DNA of 64,000 bases, taken from contig JAHEWK010000013.1 in the NCBI GenBank assembly GCA_020740775.1, positions 1,240,001 to 1,304,000 of the forward strand, read 5' to 3'. This document shows positions 13,290 to 24,288 of this stretch, in pieces (within the stretch, counting starts at the first letter, position 1; each line of letters starts with the position of its first letter). A model generated the notes under the pieces. It saw only the letters and a program-made list of their open reading frames with translations, did no database searches and was not told the DNA's origin. Origin of the DNA: Ilyonectria destructans (lineage: Eukaryota > Ascomycota > Sordariomycetes > Hypocreales > Nectriaceae). The position numbers and the translations under genes were made by a program.

Positions 13290-13514
13290 CATGACACTGT
13301 TTGATCGAGGGGGGGATATTATTGCCAATCCTTACTTGTAAAAGACAGGTTGTGAGAGTCTCAAGTCTGGTTAGAATATTGTATAACAATTCGGGTGCCC
13401 TAATTAAGCTAATATCAACCTCTAAATGTCTCGAAACTTGGGCTAAGTGACCATTACAGATTCAAAGCTCAAGAAACGTCATTAAATGACTGATGATAGA
13501 TGCATATTGTCGAA

Positions 13515-13932
13515 GAGTATTGCTATTCGCACACATTCAAAATGCTAATCGCACACTTAAGTATATAAGCCAATTTCACCAAGAAGTCTCAATAATATAC
13601 TTATTAGTAAGTTTAACCTAAGAAAATTTAATTAACTTTATTCTAAGTATTTATTCTCTAAGTTCTATTATTTAAATTTTATCTTTCGATTTATTTTAGG
13701 GTAGAGACTGGAACTTTCTCAGAATAAGATACTGTTGGATTATGTACCCAATTGACCCTGGCTACAGAAATACGTGGTGTACATTATACTTTTGGTCCAG
13801 CGGTTAATTGAACAGATACTTAAAGGGGCGCATACAGGCTACCTTAGGTATATTACCTCACGTTAAACTTAGGTACGAAAACTTGTACTTGTGTGCGATT
13901 AGCATTTTGAACGTGTGCGAATAGCAATACTC
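13515..13932. mobile_element. hAT-type MITE with 42-bp TIRs and 8-bp TSD
   Basis: A 418-bp element bounded by 42-bp inverted repeats (13515-13556 and 13891-13932, one mismatch) starting GAGTATTGCTATTCGCACAC. Both sides carry the same 8-bp sequence TTGTCGAA (13507-13514 and 13933-13940), a target-site duplication fitting the hAT pattern nTnnnnAn. The interior is A+T-rich and has no ORF, so it is non-autonomous. It lies between the broken GTPase and ALG14, ending about 350 bp before the ALG14 ATG; the remaining intergenic sequence shows nothing else. Confidence 0.9.
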
Positions 13933-14288
13933 TTGTCGAAGCAATCTCCAGGGTAAGCCGCATTGTTCATCAGATTCGGCTGCGTGACGTGGTCCGTGCC
14001 CAATGCACTCAACTCGAAGCCGACCTGCTTCATTCAACCACGACGGATTCTTTTGAGATTCCCAACTTGGACAAGAGCCCAATATCCATTCGCTGCGCGC
14101 CTCGCGCTATTCAATATGCGGCGCGTATAAGACAATACCATGCCATGTGTTATTCTTCCTGCCTCAAGACTTTGGTGCCCTCGTAGCAACCTGTGTAGCG
14201 AACACTTGTCCTGGAGGATATAAGCGGCCCTCCATCTTCAGCAATCGACACACCTACAACATTCACGGCATTTTGACACATACACAGA

Positions 14289-15192
14289 ATGCCATTGAAC
14301 CAACCTGGCACTGGCTTGGCTATTTTGGCCAAGCCTTTGGTTAACAGCATTGTCATCGGCACCATCTCTCTGCGGGTATTCCCATCCTGGACTTCCCTCA
14401 TCTTGACCTATCTCTTGCTGCTCATCGGCCTCGGCATCTTTATGACGGTAAGGACGCTCGGTCATAGGATAAAAAACCTTCTAATTTGTATAGACTCGCC
14501 ACATCCAGATCGTCAGACGTCGCATTGAAAAGGTCGCAAAGCATGGGCGCAAGATCACACGCGACCCGTCCTTGGACTACTACCTCTTCGTCCTCGGTTC
14601 CGGTGGCCACACCAAGGAAATGCTCATGATGATGGACGACGGCTTCTGCAAGTTTGAAAACTTCCACCGCCGGTACCTCATCTCCAGTAGCGACCGCATG
14701 TCGAAGAACCACTCCGAAGACTACGAAGCCGAGCTCAAGGCGCTCTGCGAAGCCAAGGGGCAGGACTCGGGTACCTGGGACAGCTGCGTCGTTACTCGCG
14801 CTCGCGGCGTCCATCAACCGCTCTGGTCCACACCTTCGACGGCCCTGCTTAGCATCCTCGACATCTTCCCCGTGCTCTGGACGCCGCCGGTCAACAAGGT
14901 CGGAGCTAGACTCTGTTACCCCACGCACATCTTCTCTAACGGCCCTGCGACGGGCTTCTTCGTTGGCCTGGCTGTCCACCTTCTCAAAATGTTCTACTAC
15001 GTGCCCGAGGATACCATGCAATTTGTCTACATCGAGTCTTGGGCGCGCATTTCGACCCTCAGCCTGACGGGAAAGCTGTTCCACTACACGGGCCTCGCCG
15101 ACATCTTCCTCGTGCAGCACGAAGAAGTGGCGGCCAAGTACAACGTCGACAACGCTGGCGAGATGGTCTTCAACTCCCGACGACCAGAATAA
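14289..15192 (+). CDS. ALG14: UDP-GlcNAc transferase subunit Alg14
   Basis: Membrane anchor that recruits the catalytic subunit Alg13 to the cytosolic face of the ER for the second step of dolichol-linked oligosaccharide synthesis. Exons 14289-14447 and 14494-15192 (46-bp intron) give 285 aa. The N-terminus has a hydrophobic membrane segment (TSLILTYLLLLIGLGIF). The GT28-like Rossmann half begins DYYLFVLGSGGHTKEM, with the Gly-rich GSGGHT at 88-93. Also typical are the PTHIFSNGPATG segment, QFVYIESWAR and a C-terminal FLVQHEE. Length is a little above the yeast protein because of loops. Convergent with RSM25, whose stop lies about 100 bp away. Confidence 0.95.
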
Positions 15193-15289
15193 CGACAAGG
15201 GACAATGAAAATGGAACATGGTGGTTCTGTTACATAGGTAGTTTTTACAGAGTGTGTACATGAGGGCCTCTTCCCTCTAAAATGCAAGC

Positions 15290-16069
15290 TCATGCTTTCG
15301 CCTCAGCGACAGCGGCCTCTGGCGCAGCCTCTACCTCCACCTCGGCGTCTTCTTCCTCTCCAAAGCTCTCAACTTCAGAATTGCGTAGCGCCTCTTGCTT
15401 CTCCGTCTCCTTGCCAGCCCAGACCTTCCAGTTCTCAAACTCGCGGTCCTCCAGGTGGTGGGCGACGTCGATACGGGTCTTGCCAAAGTAGGCACCCACG
15501 TGGCGAGCCTCTTCGACGGCTACACGCTTCTCGATCTCCTCCTCTTGTCGGATGCGGTAGAACTCGCGGCGGGTCACGTCGTAGGCGTTGCGCTTGGTCA
15601 TCTTCTCGTTGTTCATGAGCCACATCTGGCGTTGTACGACGCTACGTCAAGGTTAGCGGCTGGCGTGATTCCTGTCCCAAGTGACTTGCCATTCTCCCGT
15701 GAGAGGGATGCCCTGCTGTTGCAGACCCTTGCTCCAATCACATCGCTGGTAATCCTTTCCGTCCAACTCAAGAATGATACGAGGTCTGGCGAGCTCCCAA
15801 GGGTGATCTTTGTAGAATGTGTTCCGTAGCGAGTCCTCGAGGTAGGCTATGCGTTGCGGGCGGAAGAGGTTCTTGGGCTTCTTGGCTTTGGGGTTGGTTG
15901 CCCATCGGTGCGGAGAGAGGGTTCGGACGAGGGACTCGGCGGGAGGCACGGAGGTCATGATATTAAACCATGGTGGAGGGTTTGATGCTGAGCTTCCGAG
16001 GACTCGGTGGCTGAGCTCCTCTTTGACGGTCTGGTAGACCTTTGCGGGTCTGATCTGTCGCCCGCCCAT
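15290..16069 (-). CDS. RSM25: Mitochondrial small-subunit ribosomal protein mS23 (Rsm25)
   Basis: Component of the mitoribosomal small subunit. Exons 16069-15690 and 15641-15290 on the minus strand give 243 aa starting MGGRQIRPAKVYQ. The central block (PWFNIMTSVPPAES, RPQRIAYLEDSLR, FYKDHPWELARPR) is characteristic of fungal mS23, followed by a charged helical tail and an acidic Ala/Glu-rich end. The 48-bp intron begins with GC rather than GT (GCAAGT), and using it restores a continuous frame into VVQRQMWLMNN. The frame stays open upstream to about 16321, but the family start is at MGGRQ and the upstream part is probably 5' UTR. Divergent from the PPR gene. Confidence 0.92.
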
Positions 16070-16448
16070 GGCCAATGTGCTAGTTATTCGGTCAGCGAAT
16101 TGAGCCTCAAAATTGTCTGCCGACGTACTGCTTGTCAATTGGCGCAGTGAGGTTGGTGGCTCTGCTGTTGTCGCGATCGCCTGGTCTCGCTGTAGCGGAA
16201 ATTTTGGAGGTCGGCGAATCGTAAGGCCGGCCGGGAAGCGGGAGCGGGAGCACGGAGCTTGGCGCGAATGCTCCCCGGTTTGCTGGTAAAAATCCATCTT
16301 GGAAGAGTCCCACTGTGTCAAGCGTCAAGCGTCAAGCCTCACTCGCGCAAGCCCAGCTCCAACTTCTCCTCCCTCTCTTTTCCGGTGCACTCGTGCAACA
16401 GCCACGGCACAGCGTTGTGACGGGGCACTGCACCATGAGGACGAGCCC
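16070..16448. promoter_or_regulatory. Shared promoter of RSM25 and the PPR gene
   Basis: Only 379 bp separate the two start codons, so both nucleus-encoded mitochondrial genes must draw on the same intergenic DNA. I see no clear TATA box on either strand. Confidence 0.6.
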
Positions 16449-18257
16449 ATGAAAATCTCCAGTCGAGTGGACGGCTCCGTCTGTGCGGTGCTCGCGAATC
16501 GACCGTCGGCGGGCTTCGCAGCCACGACTGTGAGGAGGAGCCTCTGCACCGCAAGGAATGTCGCCAAGGGTACGCAAAGAACCAGGCCTTCGAGCAGTTC
16601 TTTCTGCACAAGGAGCTCGCAATGGCTACTCTCGACCTTTATTCCGACCCACGACCCCCGCCGGGCAATTCCTCTTCAACGACGTCGACATGCCTCGAGC
16701 ACCTACAGCACCGCAGCCGCTGCGACCAAGCCTCCGTTCCAGACCCCGAGCCCTCCGCCGATGCAGACTCCCCAGCACCTCATGTCATTTGTCCGCCAGG
16801 AGGATGCGACTTCAGCAGAGGAACACCTCGAGTTCTACCGGGATCCGTATCGTTCGGGTTATGCCCAGTCCGACGGCCCAAAACTTCAAGTATCTGACAA
16901 GAAGCGGGATATCCAATATCCATCCAAGGACGAGACTATCAAGATAAACGAAGACACGAAAAAATTGATCGCCAAGTTGTGTTCGGCCATCTCATACAGG
17001 CTGCGACATCCGAACCGAGCGAACCTGGAACTGATATACAACCTCTACATGCAATTGCCCGAGCCAAGGATGTTATATCTCACATGGCAATGGCGAGACA
17101 GGTTACTCAAGGTCATGGGGATGCCGCCAAAACGAGATTCCGAATCGATGCTGCGGTACTTTGCACTGATTGCCGACGTCAAGAATGCGGGATTGACCCT
17201 CCGACGGACGCACTGGAACTTTGCCTTGGCCTTTGCCACAAAGTACGCAGCCCGCGCTACATCGGCCGAGATGGAGTCGGCGCTGCGGATTTGGAGAGAG
17301 ATGGAGCGAGGGGCCAATATCAAGGGCAACGACGTGACGTTTAACGTGCTGTTTGACGTTGCGTCCAAGGCTGGAAACTTTACGCTCGCCGACATGATTT
17401 ATAAAGAGATGGAAAACCGTGGGATTCTGTACAACCGATACCACCATGTCAGTCTCATACACTATTTTGGATTGAAGTTGGATTCCTCAGGGATCCGGGC
17501 TGCATACAGGGACCTGGTTTTCGCAGGCGAGATGGTTGACACAGTTGTTCTCAACTGTGTGATCTCAGGGCTTCTCAGGTGCGGCGAAGAGTCAGCAGCC
17601 GAAGAGACTTACGAACGGATGAAGAATGCTCACGCAATGGCGGCGTCCATGCCCGAGAGGAACTATATGATGGGTCGAGTTATCACCAAGGTGTTGATGA
17701 TGTTTACGAGGATCGGCAAGATTCACCCGGAGTTGCAAAGGAACCTGCAGAAGAACGTCCAACTAGCGCCGAATATCCACACATACAAGCTGTTTGTCGA
17801 GCACTATGCCATCCGAATGGGTGATCTGGCCAAGGTGGCTCAGTACCTGGACGAGATGAAGTTCCTCAAGATTACGATCCACCCCACCATCTTCCTGGCG
17901 CTCTTCAAAGGGTTTTACTCTCACGGAGGGTTCTCGAGCTCGGAGTGGAGCGAGCAACGACTCGAGGGAGTTTTGATGGCGCTTTACCAGGCCAAGGACG
18001 AGGGCGCCAGGGGTTTCCGGATCGAACGGTGGCTTGTCATTTGGGCCTTGCGAGCAGTGAAGAAGTGCTCTTCTGATAAGGCTGTCGTTCGCACGTTTGA
18101 TGCCATGGCTGCGCGATGGGATATTCCGCCTGACCGGGATGTTTTTATGCATTCTCTGCTGGAAAACATTACCAACGGGAGAGACATGATGTCATCCATA
18201 GGTAATTGGGAGGGGCCGGCACATCAGAGATATAAAAAGGACGGGAGTCGGTTATGA
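16449..18257 (+). CDS. Mitochondrial pentatricopeptide repeat protein
   Basis: Single exon, 602 aa. The first about 95 residues from the ATG at 16449 are rich in Arg, Ser, Ala and Thr and nearly free of acidic residues, as in a mitochondrial presequence. From about residue 230 on there are helical PPR-like units such as THWNFALAFATKYA, DVTFNVLFDVASKAGNFTLADMIYKEM and DTVVLNCVISGLLRCGEESAAEETYERM, then NIHTYKLFVEHYAIRMGDLAKVAQYLDEM. PPR proteins of this kind bind mitochondrial transcripts for stability, processing or translation; the target is unknown. Open frame extends to 16299 upstream, but the chosen ATG gives the better targeting signal. It is divergent from RSM25 and convergent with COX8. 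Confidence 0.85.
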   Translation: MKISSRVDGSVCAVLANRPSAGFAATTVRRSLCTARNVAKGTQRTRPSSSSFCTRSSQWLLSTFIPTHDPRRAIPLQRRRHASSTYSTAAAATKPPFQTPSPPPMQTPQHLMSFVRQEDATSAEEHLEFYRDPYRSGYAQSDGPKLQVSDKKRDIQYPSKDETIKINEDTKKLIAKLCSAISYRLRHPNRANLELIYNLYMQLPEPRMLYLTWQWRDRLLKVMGMPPKRDSESMLRYFALIADVKNAGLTLRRTHWNFALAFATKYAARATSAEMESALRIWREMERGANIKGNDVTFNVLFDVASKAGNFTLADMIYKEMENRGILYNRYHHVSLIHYFGLKLDSSGIRAAYRDLVFAGEMVDTVVLNCVISGLLRCGEESAAEETYERMKNAHAMAASMPERNYMMGRVITKVLMMFTRIGKIHPELQRNLQKNVQLAPNIHTYKLFVEHYAIRMGDLAKVAQYLDEMKFLKITIHPTIFLALFKGFYSHGGFSSSEWSEQRLEGVLMALYQAKDEGARGFRIERWLVIWALRAVKKCSSDKAVVRTFDAMAARWDIPPDRDVFMHSLLENITNGRDMMSSIGNWEGPAHQRYKKDGSRL

Positions 18258-18559
18258 TGTATCAAAATTTGTACCACTGTACATTACGCAAGATAGAGAA
18301 CAATACCCTAGGGCCAGATGAATCTGAGCATCCGACACCACTACATTACTGTAAAACAATAGCACTGCTAATTAGCGTCTCGAATGTAAGTCACTGGAGG
18401 ATATTAATCACGGCGAAACGCGTATCAACAAATGAGATTGAGTACAAGGATCGAAGGTGACCGAGTGATGTCTATTCGGGTATGTACACAACAATCCACC
18501 AACCGAGCTCCGGGATCTGTCAATTGACAAGCGCCAGGCCCAAACCGCGAACCGCGAAT
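18258..18559. other. Convergent 3' region of the PPR gene and COX8
   Basis: About 300 bp between two stop codons. Nothing coding seen. Confidence 0.5.
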
Positions 18560-18854
18560 TTAGGTGGGCTTGTAGGTCTGCCAGACTGCATAGCAGGTCA
18601 GTATTTGCCTCGAGTCGGGGGACAGCTCTGCTGGACGGAAACCACGCACCGGAGATACCGAAGGGAGCGAAGAAACCGGCACCCATGAAGGTCCAGAAAC
18701 CAACGCCGAACCACTTGCTGCGGGGGTTGAAGGGGATGTTGCTGTAGGCGCCCTCGGGGTAGTGGTAAGGCGAGGACAGACGAGCGCGGGTGGAGTGGAA
18801 GCCTCGGCGGGCGACCAGCGAAGTGGTGGTGCGGGTAGCGGCGCGGGACAGCAT
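18560..18854 (-). CDS. COX8: Cytochrome c oxidase subunit VIII (VIIc-type)
   Basis: Small nuclear-encoded subunit of respiratory complex IV in the inner mitochondrial membrane. Exons 18854-18650 and 18585-18560 (64-bp intron, ACTGAC branch site) give 76 aa; the second exon encodes only the last nine residues. The N-terminus MLSRAATRTTTSLVARRGFHST is a classic presequence. The mature part has the conserved SPYHYPEGAYSNIPFNP stretch and one transmembrane helix (FGVGFWTFMGAGFFAPFGISV), ending WQTYKPT. The tiny last exon would be missed by simple ORF calling. Confidence 0.93.
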
Positions 18855-19464
18855 CTAGAGGGTCAATTAGGTCTGCTCGACGGAGAGGAGGCTCAATGGA
18901 GCTGCAGCGGGTGTAGAACGCACCTTGAGCGCGTGGAGTGGCGATTGGGATGCGACAGAGGTGAGCTTGCAGAGTCAACTTCGTGGTCAGACCCGAGGTC
19001 GAGATGGGTGGTCTGAGGTTGAAAGGAAAACGCCTGGAGGGTCACGTGACGGCCAAAGTGACTAATTTGATTCCGCCCGATTTGGTTGGGTCGTACGTGA
19101 CGTCGGCAGGAACCGCTTGCTCTTTGTGTAGTAGGTACCTAGGTACCTGTCTCACCGCCCGCAGCTCCGTCGCTGGGCATTTTTTTCTGCCGCCTAGCCC
19201 ACTTCTATCCAACTTTTTAGCCAAGCCAGGCCGCATGCCCATGTCCCACGCAATCGGGAGTTGCGATTGAGATCTTTTGGATCTTTGTCTTTTGTACACA
19301 ACACACTGCTCAGTGGCTGAGTCTGTGTGTGCGACCGCAGCTAAGAGATAGCTGTTCGGCGCTGTATCACGATTCCTCCGCCGCGAACGGCTACTCCCTT
19401 TGTTTGGACCTTAAAAACAGCTACTCGCCATCGATCCTAGGTCCCTGGGACCACCACCGCCGCC
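18855..19464. promoter_or_regulatory. Divergent promoter region of COX8 and MTR4
   Basis: 610 bp between two divergent starts. It contains a near-perfect short palindrome TAGGTACCTAGGTACCT near 19133-19149. No gene seen. Confidence 0.5.
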
Positions 19465-22400
19465 ATGGATGAAATGTTCGATGTGTTTGAGGGCGGAGCG
19501 GATGCCCCCAGCACCAGCGAAGACGAGCGAGTGCCTCAGAAGAGCCGGAACCGCGACAAGACGAAGAAGAGAAAGGCCGACGAGGCCGTCCACAGCAACG
19601 GCAACAAGCAGGAGGATGTTGAGATGGAGGACGCTGCCGAAACCTCCAAAGACGACGCTTCCGACGACGAAGAGTCCGATGACCCTACCCAGCAAGACAA
19701 GAAGCGGAGGAAAAAGGAGGATGATGCGGGTCCCGTTATGACCGATACTTTCCAGACGGCCGAGTCGAGAGAGGTTGCCGGCGCAGCCACCTTTGTGCCC
19801 CAGGACTCGTCCCTGGTGTTGTCGCATAACATTCAACATCAAGTCGCCCTGCCGCCGGACCTGGATTACGAATACGTCCCCCTGTCCGAGCACAAGGCGC
19901 CTAAGGAGCCCGCGAGGACGTACAGCTTCAAGCTCGATCCCTTCCAGAGCCTGTCGGTGGCGTCCATCGAGCGCGACGAGAGTGTGCTTGTATCAGCGCA
20001 TACTTCTGCCGGAAAGACTGTTGTTGCCGAGTATGCTGTTGCACAGTGTCTGAAGCGCAACCAGAGAGTCATCTACACGAGTCCGATCAAGGCTCTGAGC
20101 AACCAAAAGTACCGAGATTTCGAGGCCATATTTGGCGATGTCGGTTTGATGACTGGTGATGTCACCATCAACCCGACGGCCAGTTGTTTGGTCATGACGA
20201 CGGAAATTCTTCGATCCATGTTGTACCGCGGTTCTGAGATTATGCGAGAAGTTGCGTGGGTTGTCTTTGACGAGATTCACTACATGCGCGACAAGACGCG
20301 AGGTGTCGTCTGGGAGGAGACCATCATTATGCTTCCCGACAAGGTCCGATATGTCTTCCTGTCGGCCACTATCCCCAACGCCTTCCAGTTCGCCGAGTGG
20401 ATTGCCAAGATCCACCACCAGGCCTGTCACGTCGTTTACACTGATTTCCGACCCACGCCGCTTCAAAACTACTTCTTCCCCTCAGGTGGCACCGGAGCCA
20501 GACTCGTCGTGGACGAGAAGAGCAACTTTAACGAGCAAAACTTCAACCTGGTTATGCAGGAGGTGGAGGATAAGAAGGGTGCTGATCCTGCGGATGCCAA
20601 CGCCCGAATGAAAGGAAAGGGCAAAAACAAGAAGACCAACAAGGGCGGTGCGGACAGCGGCTCCGACATTCACAAGATCATTCGGATGACCATCAAGAAG
20701 AAGTTTAACCCCGTCATTGTCTTCAACTTCAGCAAGCGAGAATGCGAAAACATGGCCATGAACATTTCTAGTCTTAGCTTCAACGACGACTCGGAAAAGG
20801 CCATGGTGCGCAAGGTCTTTAGCAGCGCCATTGAGAGCTTGTCGGAGCAGGACCGCGACCTTCCCCAGATTGTGCACCTCCTTCCCCTGTTGGAGAGAGG
20901 CATTGGTGTGCATCATTCGGGTCTGTTGCCCATTCTCAAGGAGACCATTGAGATTCTGTTCCAGGAGTCCCTCATCAAGGTCCTCTTCGCGACCGAGACC
21001 TTCTCCATCGGCCTGAACATGCCTGCCAAGACTGTCGTCTTTACCCAAGTGACCAAGTGGGATGGCATCAAGAGGCGACCCCTCACCTCTTCCGAGTACA
21101 TTCAGATGGCTGGTCGAGCTGGTCGTCGTGGTTTGGATGCCCGAGGTATCGTCATCATGATGATTGACGACAAGCTCGAGCCCGATACCGCCAAGGAAAT
21201 CGTTACTGGTCAACAAGATCGTCTCAACTCTGCTTTTTACCTGGGATACAACATGATTCTGAACTTGCTGAGAATCGAGGCTATCTCGCCTGAGTACATG
21301 CTGGAGAGATGTTTCCACCAGTTCCAGAATGCGTCTAGTGTCCCGTCTCTGGAAAAGGACTTGATGTCTCTGCAACAGCAGCGAGATTCCATGACGATTC
21401 CCGACGAGTCGACCGTCAAGGACTACTACCAGATCCGTCAGCAGCTCAACACTTACACCAAGGACATGCGAGCTGTCATCCAGCACCCCAATTACTGCCT
21501 GTCATTCCTCCAACCCGGTCGATTAGTCCAAATCTTCAACCCCAAGGAGTCGGTCGAGACAGTTGGCGGTGGTGTCGACTTTGGCTGGGGTGTCATTGTT
21601 GACCACAAGGCTCGTCGGTCGCCCAAGCTTGGAGAGCCTGAGCACATCCCTCAGGAGTCGCACATTGTCGATGTCTTGCTCCCAATCTCCAAGTTGAGTG
21701 CCGAATTCGCTCCTGGACAGCCTGCTGCCGAGATGCCTCCTGGTCTGAAGCCGTCTGCCGACGAGGGCGACATCATTCACGTTGTGGTCCCCTGCCTGCT
21801 GACCTGCGTCAAGGCTATCAGCCAGATCCGATTGTTTTTGCCCAAAGAGGGTCTGAAGTCGGAGCAGGACCGGGAACAGCTTAGAAAGTCTTTGTCCGAG
21901 GTCAAGCGCCGCTTCCCCGATGGCTTGCCCATTCTGGATCCCCTCGAGAACATGGAGATTACCGACGACTCGTTCAAGAAACTCCTTCGAAAGATTGAGG
22001 TCCTCGAGTCAAGACTATTGGCCAACCCCCTGCACCTGTCTCCCCTTCTACCTTCGCTCTGGGACCAATACCATTCCAAGGTCCAGCTTGCGGAGACAGT
22101 CAAGGAAAAGAAAAAGGCCATCAACAAGGCCCACAGCATTGCTCAGATGGACGAGCTCAAGTCCCGCAAGCGAGTCCTGCGCCGACTCGGATTCATCAAC
22201 GATGCCGAAGTCGTTCAGCTCAAGGCTCGTGTCGCCTGCGAGATTTCTTCGACAGAAGGCCACGAACTTCTTCTCTCCGAGTTGCTCTTTGACCGCTTCT
22301 TCAACGAGCTGACTCCCGAGACGTGTGCTGCCGTACTCAGCATCTTCATCTTTGATGAAAAGGTTGAGACGGCGGCGCTCAAGGAGGACCTCCAGAAGCC

Positions 22401-22789
22401 GTTCCGCGAGATCCAAGCCAAGGCGAGAATCATTGCCAAGGTCAGCCAGGAGTGCAAGCTCGACGTCAACGAGGAGGAGTATGTACAGAAGCTCAAGTGG
22501 CAGCTGATGGAGACGGTTTACACATGGGCCCAAGGACGACCTTTTGCCGAGATTTGGTAAGTTTTAAGCCATGACAGAGTGTACAGAGTGACCCGCTAAC
22601 TTGCATAGCAAAATGACAAACACCTACGAAGGCTCGTTGATCCGTCTCTTCCGCCGACTGGAGGAGCTGCTGCGACAGATGGCTCAGGCCGCTAAGGTCA
22701 TGGGCAACGACGACTTGACCAAGAAGTTCGAGGATAGTCTCTCCAAGATCCGCAGGGATATTGTCGCCGCCCAGAGCTTGTACTTGTAA
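19465..22789 (+). CDS. MTR4: ATP-dependent RNA helicase Mtr4 (exosome cofactor)
   Basis: Ski2-like DExH helicase that feeds structured RNA to the nuclear exosome, alone or in TRAMP, in rRNA maturation and RNA surveillance. Exons 19465-22556 and 22609-22789 (52-bp intron) give 1,090 aa. The N-terminal 110 residues are acidic and Lys-rich with nuclear-signal-like KKRRKK. Motif I is AHTSAGKT (178-185) and motif II DEIH (269-272). SATIPN, HHSGLLPI and QMAGRAGRRG are motifs III, IV-region and VI. The insert after residue 600 corresponds to the arch, and the C-terminal DSH domain ends in the short second exon (KMTNTYEGSLIRLFRRLEEL). This arch-containing layout separates Mtr4 and Ski2 from other helicases, and the N-terminus and C-terminus fit Mtr4. 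Confidence 0.97.
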
Positions 22790-23049
22790 GTTGCTGGAAT
22801 GTAGGAGGATGGCGGTAATCAAAAGAATTGGCATGGCTGGTTATTGCTTTTTATACCATCACAGACTAGGGAGTTCTGGCGCGTGGGAGACGATGTTTGA
22901 GTTGCATCCCGAGGCTTGAGACGGTAGTCGGGAGTTCCCGAAATGGAATCTATGAAAGCCCGTGATATCCCTTGTAGAGTCCCCGTGTAAACGCCAGACA
23001 CCTTTCTACCCGTCAATGTTACATGTTACAAAGCCTAGAATCATGACAG

Positions 23050-23889
23050 TCACGTCCGATCACCCGATATTCCCATGATGAAACCAATACTCAAGCTAAA
23101 GACGACGCCAAAACCCACGAATATCTGCCACCGCTTACTCCAGATGCCCTCTTCGCGTAATAGCCAAGTCAAACTGCCGAGGGGGAAGAAGAAGCCGACC
23201 AGCATGGCACGGAAGAGAATCTCCAATACGGACGCCATGCCGGTGTATTCATCTTCGAGAGGGTTGGAGTCTGAAGGAATGCCGCTGGCGTTGTTGTCGA
23301 TCCACGAGTCTTCGAGGTTACGCAGGGTATCAGGGGAGGGCATCGAGTCTGGTGTGTAGCGTGCGGTGTGGATAGATGCGAACTGGGTGCGCAGAGTCGA
23401 GATCTCAGAGGCCGTGAATCCAGACTGCAGCAGCCGATCGAAGCCTCTCGGGCGCGGCCTGGTTGACGTCGTTGGCTTAGAGCTGTCGGCTTGAGAATCC
23501 TCGGGAGGCTTAGCTGCGGAAGCCTCCTCCAACGCAAGTTCCTCGCTGGATAGCTCATCGCCAATAGAGCAGTTCACATAGACGCGCGCAACTGGCGGGC
23601 CATCGACAGCCTTGCCCTTGCCCTTCGGATCATCTGATGGCGGCGGCGGCGGCGGTGGTTTGAGGACGGAACTGAGGGCCGAAGCGTCGGGGAGAAGGCG
23701 GCCCTGGTAAATCAGGCGCAGGCGGGAACGTGAGCTGAGGCGCGAGCGCAGGAGGTGCTTGAGAGCGAGGACGGTCGTAGTCGGCGGCGAGGGGATTTCG
23801 AGGTCGAGATCCGGCTGCGACGTAGAGAAGCGGATGGTGAGGTGGAGGGGGCGGACGGAGGGGTGTGACGGCGAGGATCTGGACGTCAT
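23050..23889 (-). CDS. DSC3: DSC E3 ubiquitin ligase complex subunit 3
   Basis: Golgi membrane subunit of the Dsc ubiquitin ligase, which in fungi cleaves or activates SREBP and clears orphan membrane proteins. One exon, 279 aa from the ATG at 23889; an in-frame ATG at 23931 would add 14 residues. The N-terminal ubiquitin-like domain reads PLHLTIRFSTSQPDLDLEI then TVLALKHLLRSRLSSRSRLRLIYQGRLL, followed by a Pro-rich loop. The C-terminal half has RGFDRLLQSGFTASEISTLR and two predicted transmembrane helices (ILFRAMLVGFFFPLGSLTWLL and IFVGFGVVFSLSIGFIMGI). Length and order match fungal Dsc3. Divergent from IMA1, convergent with MTR4. Confidence 0.9.
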   Translation of the reverse strand: MTSRSSPSHPSVRPLHLTIRFSTSQPDLDLEIPSPPTTTVLALKHLLRSRLSSRSRLRLIYQGRLLPDASALSSVLKPPPPPPPSDDPKGKGKAVDGPPVARVYVNCSIGDELSSEELALEEASAAKPPEDSQADSSKPTTSTRPRPRGFDRLLQSGFTASEISTLRTQFASIHTARYTPDSMPSPDTLRNLEDSWIDNNASGIPSDSNPLEDEYTGMASVLEILFRAMLVGFFFPLGSLTWLLREEGIWSKRWQIFVGFGVVFSLSIGFIMGISGDRT

Positions 23890-24288
23890 GGCAGGGGCAT
23901 TTTGCGGAGGTTGTTGTGCCGGCTTCCTCACGGCGATGTGTGAAGAGACGAGGCTGAGGTCAAGGAATGCAGCTATCCTAAAGACGGACTGTGAGGCTCA
24001 ACAGCAACCGTGGTGACGTGACCACGGTGCCCAGACTCCAGGGACTTCCGGGGGCTTCAGGGGATTGCAGTGCGTTCAGCAGCTGCAGACCCCGCCAAGT
24101 GGCCCGTGTGGCGGATCGCCCCGGCACGCGCTCAGTGGCAGTTATAGGCTGCGACCGCCCGGCAGAATCCCCAGAATCTCGCACAGGCATCATCACCACA
24201 ACCATTTCCATTCCACGGCTCTTGGTTGGCGTTGACGCGTCTTTTCTTTGTTTCCCACTCTTCCTCACCTCCTGATGATGAAGGCATC
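23890..24288. promoter_or_regulatory. Divergent promoter region of DSC3 and IMA1
   Basis: 399 bp between divergent start codons, no coding signal. Confidence 0.5.

Noticed and set aside
16070..16321. Longer N-terminus for mS23
   Set aside because: The frame stays open, but the family start is at MGGRQ and the extension resembles leader sequence.
20482..21486. 334-codon minus-strand frame opposite MTR4
   Set aside because: Antisense shadow of the helicase exon.
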